Assembly (NCBI GenBank): GCA_963457665.1
Contig: OY735234.1
Coordinates: 2,358,003-2,422,002, forward strand
From: Thysanoteuthis rhombus
Lineage: Eukaryota; Mollusca; Cephalopoda; Oegopsida; Thysanoteuthidae
DNA: 64,000 bases
Reading direction: 5' to 3'
Below are positions 52,901 through 56,884 of this stretch, piece after piece. Both the position numbers and the translations under genes were made by a program. The stretch's first letter is position 1. Each line of letters starts with the position of its first letter. A model generated the notes under the pieces. That model had not been told where the DNA came from. It saw nothing but the letters and a program-made list of their open reading frames with translations, and searched no databases.

Positions 52901-55900
52901 GATATTATTCTACACATACTAGCAGCTAGGGACTATTTCTCAAAGTAAAGTAACCAAAAATTGAAAATTAATTTCTAAAAAACTGCCAGGAATTAATTGC
53001 ACATTTGTGTATGAACAGGTGATGATTTTGATGGCTCCATTCCCAAAATTCTAATATTGCTTATTGATTAGAATTGAGTTAATATAAGTTACTTGATTAT
53101 TTGATTTGTATATTTTAGGCATATAAAAACATTTTTTCAGTTGGTCTGAATGAAATGATCTATAAATCAGAAATAGTCTGTGGCTATGATATTATAATGT
53201 AAAGAAAACTAATTTATTTATAAGCATGACATAAATTCTGATCTTGAAGACTGAGTCCAATCTTTCACTGAGGCTACTGTATTTAAGCCCAATCCAACTT
53301 CTAATTCCAGTATTAAACGCTTGGAAAATAATGAAGTGGACATTTCTATAAACTTTTCCATATGTCTATTCAACTATGAATAAATCTTTTTTAAATGTAC
53401 ATCAATCAACAAGTTTTGAGCCTTATAGCTATCATTTGTACAATTTTAAAGCAATAAAGAATGACTAAATATTAGTATGTTTTCAGAAAGAGAATGCTTA
53501 TTGAACTAGACAGCACTAAGTGGGAGCATATCTCTGTCATAGCTGTACTCTAACTCGCTCAAAAAAAAAAAAAAATTCTTTTATCTGCCACCAAATTTAA
53601 TCACTTCCCATTACCCACAGTTCAGAAAATTTGATTGAAATTCCTTGAGAAAGACTTGGAGTAATACATATAGCTCTCCAACTTCATGGGCAGAGATGAA
53701 GGAAATAAATAAATACATACCTATGACCACTATATATGAAGTTTATAGTTGTGCATGAGTTATTTCCCTTGCTACGTATTCAATTAATAATGGCTAGGTC
53801 TTAAGCTTAACACTGATTTCAAATCAGGGCCATTTCCCATAGTGGTCTTCTTAAATCGGTTATAACATTGTAGTATCAATCGCTTCTTTATATATATTCT
53901 ATTTCATTCAGTCATTATCAACTTTCTTGCATTCGTCCAACCTCTTTGAATTTATATCACTGGATATTTAATGAACAGTGGTTGATATTCGGCTGCAGGG
54001 GAAAATGATTAGAAATTAATAACTTACAGCAACAGCAGACATTGAAGAACTAGTTTCCAGTTGGCCAGATAAAATAAATTGTATTTTTATACGGAAAAAT
54101 AATATAACTTCTTTTTCATGTGAAAGTTGTAAGGCTATTGTTGATGGAACAAGAAACTTATCCATGTGTAAACAGAATAAGAAACTGATGCATCTTTTTT
54201 CTTTTCTTTCTTTTTTTTCTTTTTTCTTTTATAGCAATGCAGCCTTGCATTCCTCGGATAGATTGACATTTATGTTAGAATGTATGCTTATTGGTGAAAG
54301 TTTTCACATGTTTCTTTTCCGACAGCATAAATACCAGATACATTATTTCTCAGAATTGAAAGCATTATAGTTCTATTTTGATGTTCTGACAATTGCAACC
54401 ATTGCTCTAGTGGAATCAGAAGAAATAATTTTACATGCAATGACAAAAGCAATAGATGTTTTATATTACTTGGCAAATAAATCATTTTCTTATTCTTTCC
54501 TTTTACCTTGACAGCGGTGACAAAAAAAACCAAACACCTTCATTGATGTTTGCTGTGATATACAAGATGGTAAAAGGGTTGGATTGTTTGCTGAATGTTT
54601 GTTAGCATAAAAGGAGACTTTGTCAGAATAAGAATATGTTGCTTATCATTTCGCAATCTGTTAAGCTAGTGTGTGACCTTCCCCAAGTAAAATTTGTTTT
54701 CAAACTTCATATTCTTCAATTCTATAAATTTTTCTAATTCACTATGAAAACACATGTATAAGTATATTTCGTTCCCAAATTTTCAATGTTGGTCAAAAAG
54801 CTTTCAGTGCATATTTGTTTGAATAATCAGAAATCTTACCTTGCACATTGTGACCTACAGACGTTGATGTGCAGAAAAAGCTTCTAATTCATATCTAATA
54901 ATCATCATCAACAGATAAGATTAAAGAATGTGTTGGAAAGAAAATATTGAAGTAAAAGGGAAAAATGCAATAATCAAAGAAAAGAAAAAAAAATTAGAGT
55001 ATTTTCTCACTATTTGTTGTTTTTGAAGAATAAACTTATATTCAAGTATTAACTCTTACATTTATAGACTGCTTGTAATTGAGAGTGGAACTCTTCAATG
55101 ATTAGAAATAAAAATAATGGAACTCCTCTGTGAATGGGATAGAAATTTAAAAAAAAAAAAGTCATCAAACGGTCGAAGGAAGATAATTCTTATCAGAAAT
55201 CGTTTACCTTGATAATGAAGTTCAATTTTTTTATGAATTTAGAACTTGACCTGCAAATTCAATTAGTGAAACTGACAGTATATATTTTTCCTAATAGAAT
55301 CCAACCAACTGTATATTTGTCTCCCCTTTTTCCACTGTAGACAATGCACCTTCCCAATTTCCCAGCACTCCCAAGCCTGCATGTCGTGTGTCCGGCCTTC
55401 CTAAATCAAGAGGGGGTAAAAGCAAACAGTCCAATGCCAGTTCTGGATCCAAGCCTTCTGGACAGCAGAGCATCAAGGACATGTTCTCCAAGTTTGCCTA
55501 TAGTAAAGGGTATGTATTTCCACTTTTTGCTTCCTATTCATGCTTTATACCCACCTATCCACTTAACATTTTATTTCATTTCATTGGAAAGGTTTCCCTT
55601 CTGTAAAGAATTGGATAAATATATTTATGTTTTCATAATGTTTATATTGTTCATTATTGTATATATATGATGATATATTTCTTCTAAATACTCTCCGTGG
55701 ATTTTAAATATGTATTTTTCCTTGGTTACTTTTTATTGTATTTTTCATTGATTGTGAATTCTTAGTCAGCTAAAACGCATTATTTGATTTTATTCAATGT
55801 TTTGGCTGTACTTAAATACATCGATTTTTTTTTAGGGATTTATTTTAGTTTCATTTAAAATCTTATTCCAGTTATTACATTCTGTGTTTGGACTGTGTTA

Positions 55901-56041
55901 GTATCATTATAGACATTGGATTAATCATATATGCTATTTATCACCTTGAGTGATTGTTATAACATTGAGTCATTTTAAAACTTTATTGCTCTTGCAAGTC
56001 TGGAGATTTAAGTATATCATTTTTTTTTTCCCCCTAGATGA
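622..56041 (+). CDS. EXO1: Exonuclease 1, C-terminal half (partial gene, 5' exons outside window)
   Basis: EXO1 is a nuclear 5'-3' exonuclease and flap endonuclease of the FEN1/XPG family, acting in mismatch repair and DNA end resection. The coding join is 622-802, 5382-5871, 42964-43588, 51390-51432, 55341-55509 and probably 56038-56041. Phases agree at every junction (1, 2, 0, 1, 2), giving about 503 residues, numbered here from V at 622. Landmarks compared from memory with human EXO1: SVWDKNYQIRP (human SIWHRNYSPRP), RNRFA (RNKFA), KSRFF (RSRFF), SAFSW (SCFSW), ELKS (QLKS), SGLPK (SGLSK), and QQSIKDMF (QIKLNELW). The FEN1-like nuclease domain is not in the window. The tail is hydrophilic, probably disordered, with many S/T-P and five SQ sites, as expected of a regulatory tail targeted by CDK and ATM/ATR kinases. 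The ordered series of matches makes the identity strong; the exact C-terminus is less certain. Confidence 0.88.
936..992. repeat. (TA)n microsatellite
   Basis: About 28 TA units with a single TACA interruption near 953. Confidence 0.95.
1238..1261. repeat. (TA)n microsatellite
   Basis: Twelve uninterrupted TA units. Confidence 0.9.
2295..2372 (-). mobile_element. tRNA-like SINE head (SINE family 2), partial
   Basis: Read on the minus strand it shows an A-box-like GGTCCAATGGTTAAAGTC and a B-box-like CAGGTTCAAGCTCC about 30 nt further on, the layout of an internal RNA polymerase III promoter. The GGCAGACC/TTCAAG segment also appears in the longer antisense copy at 56396-56640. Only the head is present. 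Confidence 0.5.
3183..3290 (+). repeat. Interspersed repeat family C, copy 1
   Basis: It shares TTACACT..CCAATGCACTGG, then GAAGCTTG and GATGAGTTA, with copies at 26693-26790 and 49968-50070. It is about 100 bp and non-coding. No terminal repeats are recognised. Confidence 0.5.
3586..3800 (+). mobile_element. Interspersed repeat family R1, copy with 5' palindrome
   Basis: It starts with the hairpin GCACTTAGAGAGTGC (3586-3600) followed by CTGCTGATGCCATT, then TTCCTGGATCTGT, CCACAAAATGTCATTGAAAT and GAACTTTTGGAGGTATTGTG. The same blocks occur in the same order at 34122-34345 and 63075-63475. It is non-coding, and the far 3' hairpin is missing here. Confidence 0.65.
4540..4675 (+). mobile_element. 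Family R1, 3' part with terminal hairpin
   Basis: The blocks CTCATTGAAATTTATTG, AACTTTTGGA and AATACATATACCTCTTCCAA are followed by TTGTTGGCAGAGGTAA. The last 26 bases form a stem (CCTCTTCCAA pairs with TTGGCAGAGG). Part of another degraded copy lies just upstream at about 4430-4500. Confidence 0.65.
4860..5040 (+). mobile_element. Family R1, 3' part with terminal hairpin
   Basis: It holds TCTGGATCTACCTGAGAATT, CATTGAAATTAGCTCG and GAGCTTTTGGATGTATTGTC, and ends with the stem CCTCTTCCAAC/GTTGGCAAAGG at 5011-5036. It is the third R1 copy in the same intron. Confidence 0.65.
5382..5871 (+). CDS. EXO1: EXO1 exon b (acidic linker and RNRFA box)
   Basis: The exon starts after TTTCTCTACAG and ends before GTAAGT at 5872. 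It is 490 nt, entering in phase 1 and leaving in phase 2. It encodes residues 62-223. The first two thirds are acidic and serine-rich (EKENIEEEENIEGD, TSLLDEEDVG), typical of a disordered linker. Near the end GLCRNRFAVHTKSKE matches human RTRNKFATFLQRKNE. The exon closes with VEVKS plus CG of an arginine codon, so the first half of the KSRFF box is here and the phenylalanines are in the next exon, 37 kb away. An in-frame TAA overlaps the donor, so unspliced RNA would stop at once. Confidence 0.88.
5876..6181 (+). other. Unexplained open reading stretch in intron, same frame as EXO1 exon
   Basis: Directly after the TAA at the exon b donor the EXO1 frame is open again for about 100 codons. The peptide looks protein-like rather than low-complexity: LGKLVEEIIELLESYSF, LKLWNGPEAIMKNIFCLRD and NLYNWFDQVRATEKRIELSE suggest amphipathic helices. 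There is no good ATG, and the acceptor-like TTACTCAG at 5895 is only 24 bp from the donor, too close for an intron. I recognise no family. It could be an alternative exon, a fragment of another gene or mobile element, or chance. Confidence 0.3.
6837..6902. repeat. (TA)n microsatellite
   Basis: Thirty-three uninterrupted TA units, one of the longest runs in the window. Confidence 0.95.
9984..10653 (+). repeat. Diverged tandem array, five units of about 115-145 bp
   Basis: Units start near 9984, 10129, 10246, 10374 and 10518. Shared blocks are AAATGCCAAAATT, TTGACCT, AGAGGTCA or equivalent, TCAGCACCACCTATCCT, ATGTTCATCCT, TCAAGTTA, TGTACACAAATT, AGGGTGCAGC and TTTAGATTTG. Units differ by substitutions and deletions, so the array is old. 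No reading frame persists. Each unit starts with divergent TGACCT and AGGTCA words. Confidence 0.8.
11276..11360 (+). repeat. Possible mariner-like end or dispersed repeat
   Basis: GGGTTGGCGCAAAGTA resembles the terminal sequence of mariner-type elements. The following CAATGGACCTTTCCGCTTGA with GATAAAAATA echoes 7571-7620. I found no matching inverted end nearby, so this is a weak call. Confidence 0.25.
12657..12722. repeat. (TA)n microsatellite with CA tail
   Basis: About 30 TA units with one ACATACAT interruption, grading into ACACACAC. Confidence 0.95.
12937..12975. repeat. (AT)n microsatellite
   Basis: Nineteen AT units. Confidence 0.9.
14983..15050 (-). other. Degenerate tRNA-Gly-like sequence
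   Basis: On the minus strand TGTGGTACAGTGGTAAAATT and CTCACCTCC closely follow the 5' half and anticodon region of tRNA-Gly (typical GTGGTTCAGTGGTAGAATTC, CTCGCCTCC). The T-arm is degenerate (GTTGTGGGCAAGTC) and the acceptor stem is not closed. It is a tRNA pseudogene or a SINE head, not a functional tRNA. Confidence 0.4.
15477..15498. repeat. (TA)n microsatellite
   Basis: Eleven TA units followed by CACACA. Confidence 0.9.
18398..19629 (+). pseudogene. Decayed pogo/Tigger-type DNA transposon transposase
   Basis: This is a Tc1/mariner-superfamily transposase relic of the pogo group, a cut-and-paste DNA transposon. In order it shows a helix-turn-helix N-terminus (YKLQVIKFAKERGN at about 18430-18475), a linker with FEDKVRAAEVRDFSDAAGWY (about 18680), a first catalytic Asp in NMDQ (near 18896), a second in LLLFVGDQFRS (19193), and a third in CQLQPLDVSKNKPFK (19302). 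The C-terminus reads ELTPTGRMKRP, KKCGISNTLDCTEDDLLYEE and SDSESIDD, ending at the stop at 19627. The second and third Asp are about 36 codons apart, as in this group. At least four frame changes and several in-frame stops (for example TGA after KERGN at 18475) show it is dead. I could not identify terminal inverted repeats. Confidence 0.85.
20395..20550 (+). mobile_element. SINE family 2 body, sense copy
   Basis: CACTAATGCCCTTGGGA, CTCTTTCCAACTATGTGTAA and AATAGCAGGAAAG match, in the same order, the reverse complement of 56396-56640 (CACTAATACCCTTGGAA, CCTCCAGCTATGGGTAA, ATAGCAAGGCAG). The tRNA-like head is absent or too degraded to see. Confidence 0.5.
20928..21158. mobile_element. hAT-like MITE
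   Basis: The left end ATAGTTCTCAGTCCTGGGTC and the right end GGGCCACTTGTTTGAGAATAG are rough inverted repeats of the TTCTCAAAC type common at hAT-derived MITE ends. There is no coding sequence. Single similar ends also occur near 33330, 48430 and 62890. Confidence 0.45.
23059..23115. repeat. (AT)n microsatellite
   Basis: Twenty-eight uninterrupted AT units. Confidence 0.95.
24645..24750 (+). mobile_element. Diverged relic of TIR family B
   Basis: TTTTAGCGGGGAATTCAATT, ACTGGATCCTTACTTTGTGT and CTGTTAGCAT parallel TTTTAGTGGGGGCTTCAATT, AATCCCTTAGATTGTGT and CTGGCAGCAT in the family B copy at 27222-27640. Only the central part is present. Confidence 0.4.
25083..25594. mobile_element. Foldback MITE with about 110-bp inverted arms and internal duplication
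   Basis: The left arm (about 25083-25206) has TCTCAGATTACTGA, ATTGGTTGACT, AAGACAATTTGAAGGCC, TTTATTATTTACAAGAT and CACTGGTT. The right arm (about 25465-25594) carries the same words in reverse complement, the outermost being TCAGTAATCTGAGA. Between them a stretch beginning TACAAATTTT and ending AACCAGTGTTTTTG is tandemly repeated (about 25229 and 25391). It is non-coding. Confidence 0.8.
26046..26300 (+). mobile_element. TIR family B, left part
   Basis: It begins TTAGAAACTGTCAAAGTAGG with TTTCTTCAAT, GTAGGTCTGG, GAGGGCTGAAAATTT, TTTCACTGGGGCGGGGTCAA and GGTCCCCTAGTTTGTGTC, as in 27222-27640. The right half is missing. Confidence 0.65.
26348..26548 (+). repeat. Two-unit tandem duplication, about 100 bp each
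   Basis: Unit 1 (TTTCAATATATTTAGAAATA, TATTAAATTCAGT, ACTTTTAAAA, GCTTGAATTTACAAATGAGA) is repeated as TTTCAACATATTTAGAAATA, TATTAAATGCAGT, CACTTTTAAAA and GCTTAAATTTCCAAATAAGA. It is a diverged duplication and non-coding. Confidence 0.65.
26693..26790 (+). repeat. Interspersed repeat family C, copy 2
   Basis: GCAAATATTACACTGTGTCC, AATGCACTGGTTGATGA, AAAGCTTTTATAGGGCTT and GGATGAGTTA match the copies at 3183 and 49968. Confidence 0.5.
27222..27640 (+). mobile_element. TIR family B, near full-length copy
   Basis: It begins TTAGAAACTGTCAGTA and ends CACGTGACAGTTTCTAG, inverted repeats of about 12 bp. Interior blocks are GAGGGCTGAATATTTAAACA, TTCCCCCCAAAATAGATTTT, AGTGGGGGCTTCAATTTGCC, CAACAAATGGCAAGAGAAGT and TTTTAATTGATCACCCTCAA. 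It has no convincing transposase and is a non-autonomous element of about 420 bp. Other copies: 26046, 35505, 56885, 57360 (+) and 59165, 60510 (-). Confidence 0.75.
27895..28066 (+). mobile_element. Family R1, 3' part
   Basis: TTTCTGGATCCACCCCAAAA, CATAAAATGTCATTGAAATT, CATTGGAAACTCTTGGAGGT and ATACATATACCTCTTTCAAC are followed by a degraded terminal stem (TTCGTTTGCAGATGTTAATA). Confidence 0.6.
29085..29340 (+). mobile_element. tRNA-derived SINE family 1, copy 1
   Basis: It is collinear with 31220-31480 over about 250 bp. Shared blocks: GGTTAAAA, ACTGGA..CCC, TGGCTAGAGGGTGTG, the B-box-like GTTCAATTCTCAC, TTTATTTTCTGA, TTGCCATAGGATTA, GCAACTGAAAGTTA or similar, and GCAATATTCCATCC. The tRNA-like head is more degraded than in copy 2. 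Confidence 0.7.
31220..31480 (+). mobile_element. tRNA-derived SINE family 1, copy 2
   Basis: The head GTCCCCGTGGCTGAATGGTT is an A-box of the tRNA-Ser/Leu kind, and GTGAGTTTGATCCTCAC (31284-31300) is the B-box. The extra stem-loop CCCCTTTGGCTAGAGGG between them looks like the long variable arm of a class II tRNA. A tRNA-unrelated body follows, with TTGCCATAGGATTATGGCC and GCAACTGAAAGTTAAGATGA. Such tRNA-derived SINEs are known in cephalopods. Confidence 0.75.
31800..32035 (+). mobile_element. MITE family G, partial copy
   Basis: AAAATTATGTAAGG-like sequence, AATTAATTAGAATT, ATTCTATCTCAAG and the right end GCTAACTGGTTTTTAAACCC match the right half of the family G element at 39772-40330. Confidence 0.5.
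32331..32720 (-). mobile_element. LINE 3' end (RTE-like), copy 1
   Basis: On the minus strand it encodes the C-terminal tail of a non-LTR reverse transcriptase: KKQLAGHIARMSDNYWTSQL, TIWVPRD, RGHQKVRWCDEL, then NLGEGLY. This is the GHxARMxDxRWT..W.PR..RRxGRPxxRW pattern common in RTE-like LINE proteins. The 3' end is a short GATGATGAT tail (TCATCATCAT on + at 32333). It is 5' truncated and also lacks about 50 bp inside relative to the 38326 copy. Confidence 0.75.
32981..33032 (+). mobile_element. SINE family 1 body fragment
   Basis: TTTAATTGTTGCTGTAGGAT, CATGGTCCTGAT and AAGTTGC match the body of the copy at 31220-31480. Only about 50 bp remain. Confidence 0.45.
34122..34345 (+). mobile_element. 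Family R1 with 5' palindrome
   Basis: The hairpin GCACTCAGAGAGTGC (34122-34136) is followed by TGTCTGCCAATGCCATTGTC, then AAATTCCTGGATCAGTCTCT, AGAAAATGTCATTGAAATTC and GAGAACTTTTGAATG. It preserves the 5' end best; the 3' hairpin is absent. Confidence 0.7.
34682..34822 (+). mobile_element. Family R1, 3' part
   Basis: TCCTGGATTCTCCCCCAAAT, TTCATTTATATTCATTAAGA, ACTTTTGGAGT and AATACATATACCTCTGCCAA are present, with the final stem half lost. Confidence 0.6.
35050..35425 (+). repeat. Polypyrimidine minisatellite, about 16 units of 23-25 bp
   Basis: The unit is CTGTTTTTGTCTCTCC followed by six to nine T (some units TTTTCTTT). About 16 units are present, the last two shorter and varied. One strand is nearly pure pyrimidine apart from one or two G per unit. 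All three frames are open on both strands, giving long spurious FLFLSLLF and KKRQKQKK peptides. Confidence 0.95.
35505..35665 (+). mobile_element. TIR family B, right half
   Basis: GATCACTGCCGAACAAATGG, TTTTTAATTGATCACCCCTA, GATCATGTGACAGTTTCTAT and GGTGACTGACTAGACCTA match the right half of 27222-27640 and extend past it. It begins just after the minisatellite. Confidence 0.65.
36975..37140 (-). mobile_element. SINE family 2, antisense copy
   Basis: It runs collinear with 56396-56640: TTGC..CTGCCTTACAGG, CTCAAACTGCCCTGCGATTT, ACCCTAAGCTGGAG, CAAGGGTATTAGTG, AGCCTTGGCTGAAATTTCAA and CTCGGTTTACC. On the minus strand the last block is the B-box region of a tRNA-like head. Confidence 0.6.
37446..38955 (+). 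repeat. Segmental duplication copy A with dead EXO1 exon start
   Basis: Copy A matches 42173-43004 almost end to end once a LINE insertion (38326-38868) and about 150 bp unique to A near 37985-38135 are set aside. Shared blocks include TGTCTACAAGGACTGTTATT, CTCAAATACTAAGATCTTT, GTCATTTTGGAC, CTATATCTACATTTTG and CATTTCCTCAAGTAATTGTC. It ends inside the next exon: AATCATCAAGTCCAGCAGAA at 38926 against AATCATCGAGTCCAGCAGAA at 42975. At the point matching the acceptor (AAATAG) copy A reads AAATTT, so the AG is gone. The copied frame still spells FFVQSSSPAEFK. Confidence 0.8.
38326..38868 (-). mobile_element. LINE 3' end (RTE-like), copy 2, longest
   Basis: The minus strand encodes LTWRPQDSTIYLGENRSP, LKWQWAGHVARMADNQWT, LQLTTWISRDQMHNQGRQNT and RW, the reverse-transcriptase C-terminal domain in a 5'-truncated copy, then a 3' UTR ending in (GAT)n (TCATCATCAT on + at 38330-38352). 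It interrupts duplication copy A but not copy B, so it arrived after the duplication or was lost from B. Stops break the frame after RW. Confidence 0.8.
39772..40330. mobile_element. MITE family G, about 560 bp with 65-bp inverted repeats
   Basis: The left end TTATACGTGTTTTTAAAAAG then GGTTAGCTATAAAATGGCT is mirrored on the right by AGCCATTTTGTAGCTAACC then TTCTTAAAAACCCGTATTAG (40283-40322). The imperfect arms extend about 65 bp. The interior is non-coding and has a G-rich stretch at 39918-39957. The boundaries show possible TTA or TA duplications but are not certain. Confidence 0.75.
40340..40540 (+). repeat. Third copy of part of segmental duplication A
   Basis: CCCAAATCTTGTGCTGGTAT, CATATGCTGGCTATGGTGAT, GAGGTATGGATATTCC, TTTCCTGATCAGCAATTTCT and GTCAATAAAGATGCAGTTAA match 37925-38160, including the 150 bp missing from copy B. 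A shorter echo lies at 39465-39530. Confidence 0.65.
42173..43004 (+). repeat. Segmental duplication copy B (contains live exon start)
   Basis: This is the partner of 37446-38955. It carries the working acceptor and the first 40 nt of EXO1 exon c. About 790 bp of it is intron. One internal block (GTCATTTTGGACCTACAATG) also occurs inverted near 47150, so part of the duplicated segment is itself a dispersed repeat. Confidence 0.75.
42964..43588 (+). CDS. EXO1: EXO1 exon c (FF of MLH1 box, long Ser/Gln/Asn-rich tail)
   Basis: The exon starts after CTAAATAG and ends at GAG before the donor GTGAGT (43589). It is 625 nt, entering in phase 2 and ending on a codon boundary. It encodes R224 (completed), F225, F226 and on to E432. 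KSRFF at 222-226 fits the MLH1-interacting MIP box [RK]-S-[KR]-[YF]-F. SNASAFSW and LVRHNSDGG resemble human CFSW and FRRKSDSP. The rest is rich in Ser, Asn and Gln with several proline-directed serines (TSPERP, KSPSQ, HTPVNSP) and SQ sites, the usual make-up of this phosphorylated region. The first 40 nt have a decayed copy at about 38915-38955. Confidence 0.9.
43804..43875 (-). other. tRNA-like relic
   Basis: The minus strand reads ATTAGCTCAGTGGTATACAT (A-box) and, about 30 nt on, GGACATGAGTTCATTC (weak B-box). The acceptor stem does not pair convincingly, so it is a pseudo-tRNA or SINE head. Confidence 0.35.
44120..44710. repeat. Foldback array of a CCCTTCACTTTTGA motif
   Basis: A motif of about 45 bp, roughly AGTATCCCTTCACTTTTGAC plus CCTTAAAG, recurs in forward orientation on the left and reverse on the right. 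Outer arms: AAAAAGTATCCCTTC at 44144 and GAAGGGATACTTTTTT near 44687. Inner pair: TTCACTTTGACACCT at 44278 and AGGTGTCAAAAGTGAGA near 44598. It is non-coding, a foldback transposon or a rearranged minisatellite. Confidence 0.65.
44779..44823. repeat. (TA)n microsatellite
   Basis: About 22 TA units preceded by GGGTACTTTAGCTGGTATAT, a motif also seen near 40870 and 41500. Confidence 0.9.
45279..45342. repeat. (TA)n microsatellite
   Basis: About 30 TA units with one TACA interruption, grading into TGTGTG. Confidence 0.95.
45999..46080. repeat. Compound (AT)n(GT)n microsatellite
   Basis: Thirty AT units, then GTGTGTGTGT and TTACACACAC, which can fold back. Confidence 0.95.
46553..46600 (+). mobile_element. 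SINE family 1 3' fragment
   Basis: AAAAATTAATAATAATGG and TTTACAATACTTCATCTAAT match the 3' end of the SINE copies at 29085 and 31220. Confidence 0.35.
49297..49655 (-). mobile_element. LINE 3' end (RTE-like), copy 3
   Basis: It is collinear with 38326-38868 on the minus strand: TAGACCTTCCCCAAGATTTG, GATCTCTGAGAATTGATGTT, GTTGTCTGACATTCTAGTAA, CATTGCCATTCGAGTTTTAC and TCTTGGACTCCTCTACTTTC. The 3' tail is GATGATGA (TCATCATC on + near 49298). The copy is short, with the WCDEL region reduced. Confidence 0.7.
49841..49922. repeat. Compound (CA)n and (TA)n microsatellites
   Basis: ACACACACACACAC at 49841-49857, then about 20 TA units at 49877-49917 ending in GTGTGTG. Confidence 0.9.
49968..50070 (+). 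repeat. Interspersed repeat family C, copy 3
   Basis: GCAAATATTACACTG, AAATGCACTGGAATTATAAT, TATTGAAGCTTGGTATAGA and GACGAGTTA match the copies at 3183 and 26693. Confidence 0.5.
50801..51222. mobile_element. TTAA-ended MITE (piggyBac-like), 422 bp
   Basis: The left end TTAACCCTCTAG and the right end CTAAAGGTTTAA are imperfect inverted repeats bounded by TTAA, the target duplication of piggyBac elements. The interior is non-coding. It ends about 170 bp before the EXO1 microexon. Confidence 0.6.
51390..51432 (+). CDS. EXO1: EXO1 43-nt microexon (ELKSPSSHSSNPAI)
   Basis: This short exon is inferred from acceptor GGGCCAG (ends 51389), donor GTATGC (51433) and exact phase fit. The previous exon ends in phase 0, this one holds 14 codons plus one base, and the next exon supplies the two bases that complete GAC. 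The peptide ELKSPSSHSSNPAI aligns with human SQLKSEESSDDESHP at the expected place. Two TTAA-ended MITE-like elements flank it (50801-51222 and 51460-51611, the latter 28 bp past the donor). Homology and phase both support it; transcript evidence would settle it. Confidence 0.75.
51460..51611. mobile_element. TTAA-ended MITE, 152 bp
   Basis: The left TTAACCCATTAACTGCAGA and the right TTTGCAGTTGATGGGTTAA are near-perfect 19-bp inverted repeats including the TTAA. Similar TTAACCC ends at 50801 suggest a related piggyBac-like source. It lies 28 bp downstream of the microexon donor. Confidence 0.8.
53575..53702 (+). mobile_element. Family R1, 3' part
   Basis: CCACCAAATTTAATCACTTC, TTGATTGAAATTCCTTGAGA, AATACATATAGCTCTCCAAC and GGGCAGAGATGAA are a diverged 3' part with remnants of the terminal stem. 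Confidence 0.55.
55341..55509 (+). CDS. EXO1: EXO1 exon e (SGLPK and PCNA-binding box)
   Basis: The exon begins after TTTTTCCACTGTAG and is read in phase 1 from the microexon. It encodes D447 to K502 plus two bases of G503. SGLPKSRGGK corresponds to human SGLSKKPASIQK. QQSIKDMF (488-495) has the spacing of the human PCNA box QIKLNELW (Q-x-x-aliphatic-x-x-hydrophobic-aromatic), followed by KFAYSKG where human has NFGFKKF and then the stop. The likely donor is GTATGT at 55510. If it is not used the frame stays open to a stop at 55604-55606, adding a hydrophobic tail unlike any EXO1 I know, so splicing is preferred. Confidence 0.85.
56038..56041 (+). CDS. EXO1: Probable EXO1 stop exon (last base of Gly503 plus TGA)
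   Basis: A strong acceptor with about fifteen pyrimidines ending CCCCCTAG (56037) is followed by ATGA. Joined in phase 2 to the exon ending at 55509, this completes GGA (Gly503) and then gives TGA, so the protein ends FAYSKG, within a residue or so of where human EXO1 ends (FGFKKF). Only one coding base is involved, so homology cannot prove it. The 3' UTR would start at 56042. The alternative is read-through to 55606. Confidence 0.45.
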
Positions 56042-56395
56042 TAATTTTTTTTTTCATTATTAATAGGGCTTTTTCTTATATTCTCTGTTTTGAATCATGT
56101 AATTCAAGAGAGACCAAATTACCTATAATCAGAAAGTAAACTAAATTTGAACCATCAACTCATTACTGACAAAAATCAGTTGTAATGTATATGTTGGCTT
56201 CTTTTTATTTTTAGGCATTCTATAGTCAAACCATCAATGATAAAACATTGTCTATTCTTATTGACTCCTTGTGATGCTTAGTGCCGCAGTCATCCTGATG
56301 TGGTTTCAGTCACAAGTAGGTTTTAATGGATGTAGTTGCTAGACCCATTCCTAATACTCTTTTAGTTGGGTTTGGAACCAGATATGGCGACTATC

Positions 56396-56640
56396 AAACT
56401 GTAGTTTCTTTTTTTATGCCTGTCTTCTCTTAGATTGGCTGCCTTACCAGGCTGAAGGATTACAACTGCCTTGCTATTTACCCATAGCTGGAGGGAGAAG
56501 TGAATTAGTGCTGATTCCAAGGGTATTAGTGCAAAGTGAACATGAATGACCTTGGCCGAAACTTGAACTCGGTCTGTCAATTCTGTTTTTTGTACTAGTA
56601 ACTGTTATGCCACTCGGTGATTGAAGATCATCTGGCTTAA
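56396..56640 (-). mobile_element. SINE family 2, longest copy
   Basis: On the minus strand it starts with a tRNA-like head (GAGTGGCATAACAGTTACTA, then the B-box-like GAGTTCAAGTTTCG). The body reads CCAAGGTCATTCATG, GCACTAATACCCTTGGAATC, CCTCCAGCTATGGGTAAATA and CTTCAGCCTGGTAAGGCAGC. Relatives lie at 2295, 20395 and 36975. It falls inside the proposed EXO1 3' UTR. Confidence 0.65.
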
Positions 56641-56668
56641 TAGAGGCTTCTTAAAAGCTCATAAAATG

Positions 56669-56674
56669 AATAAA
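56669..56674 (+). promoter_or_regulatory. Candidate poly(A) signal for EXO1
   Basis: This is the first AATAAA I find downstream of the proposed stop at 56041, giving a 3' UTR of about 0.65 kb. The UTR would contain an antisense SINE (56396-56640). In AT-rich DNA this hexamer is common by chance, so the call is weak. Confidence 0.3.
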
Positions 56675-56884
56675 ATACATGTAGGCACATAAAGGCAAAA
56701 GCAAACGTGTGAGGGTTGAGGAATTCTCTCTTATCACAGCTATCCACAACAGACTGGTTTTATCACTGTTGCTGGGTTTAGATTATTTATGTGTTCTAGC
56801 ATTTATATGTATGTATCTATCCATCTATCTGGACATCACCCTGCTGTTACCATTCATAGAGGAAATTTGAAATTTTGTACACAC

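Larger units (their letters stand above)
51433..55340 (+). other. EXO1 intron (3.9 kb)
   Basis: It runs from GTATGC to CCACTGTAG. It starts with the 152-bp TTAA MITE and has an R1 copy at 53575. I see nothing recognisable in 51620-53570 or 53710-55330. Confidence 0.75.

Noticed and set aside
55291-55491. Minus-strand open frame opposite the last EXO1 exon
   Set aside because: It is a shadow of the real exon; the plus strand carries the homologous peptide and splice sites.
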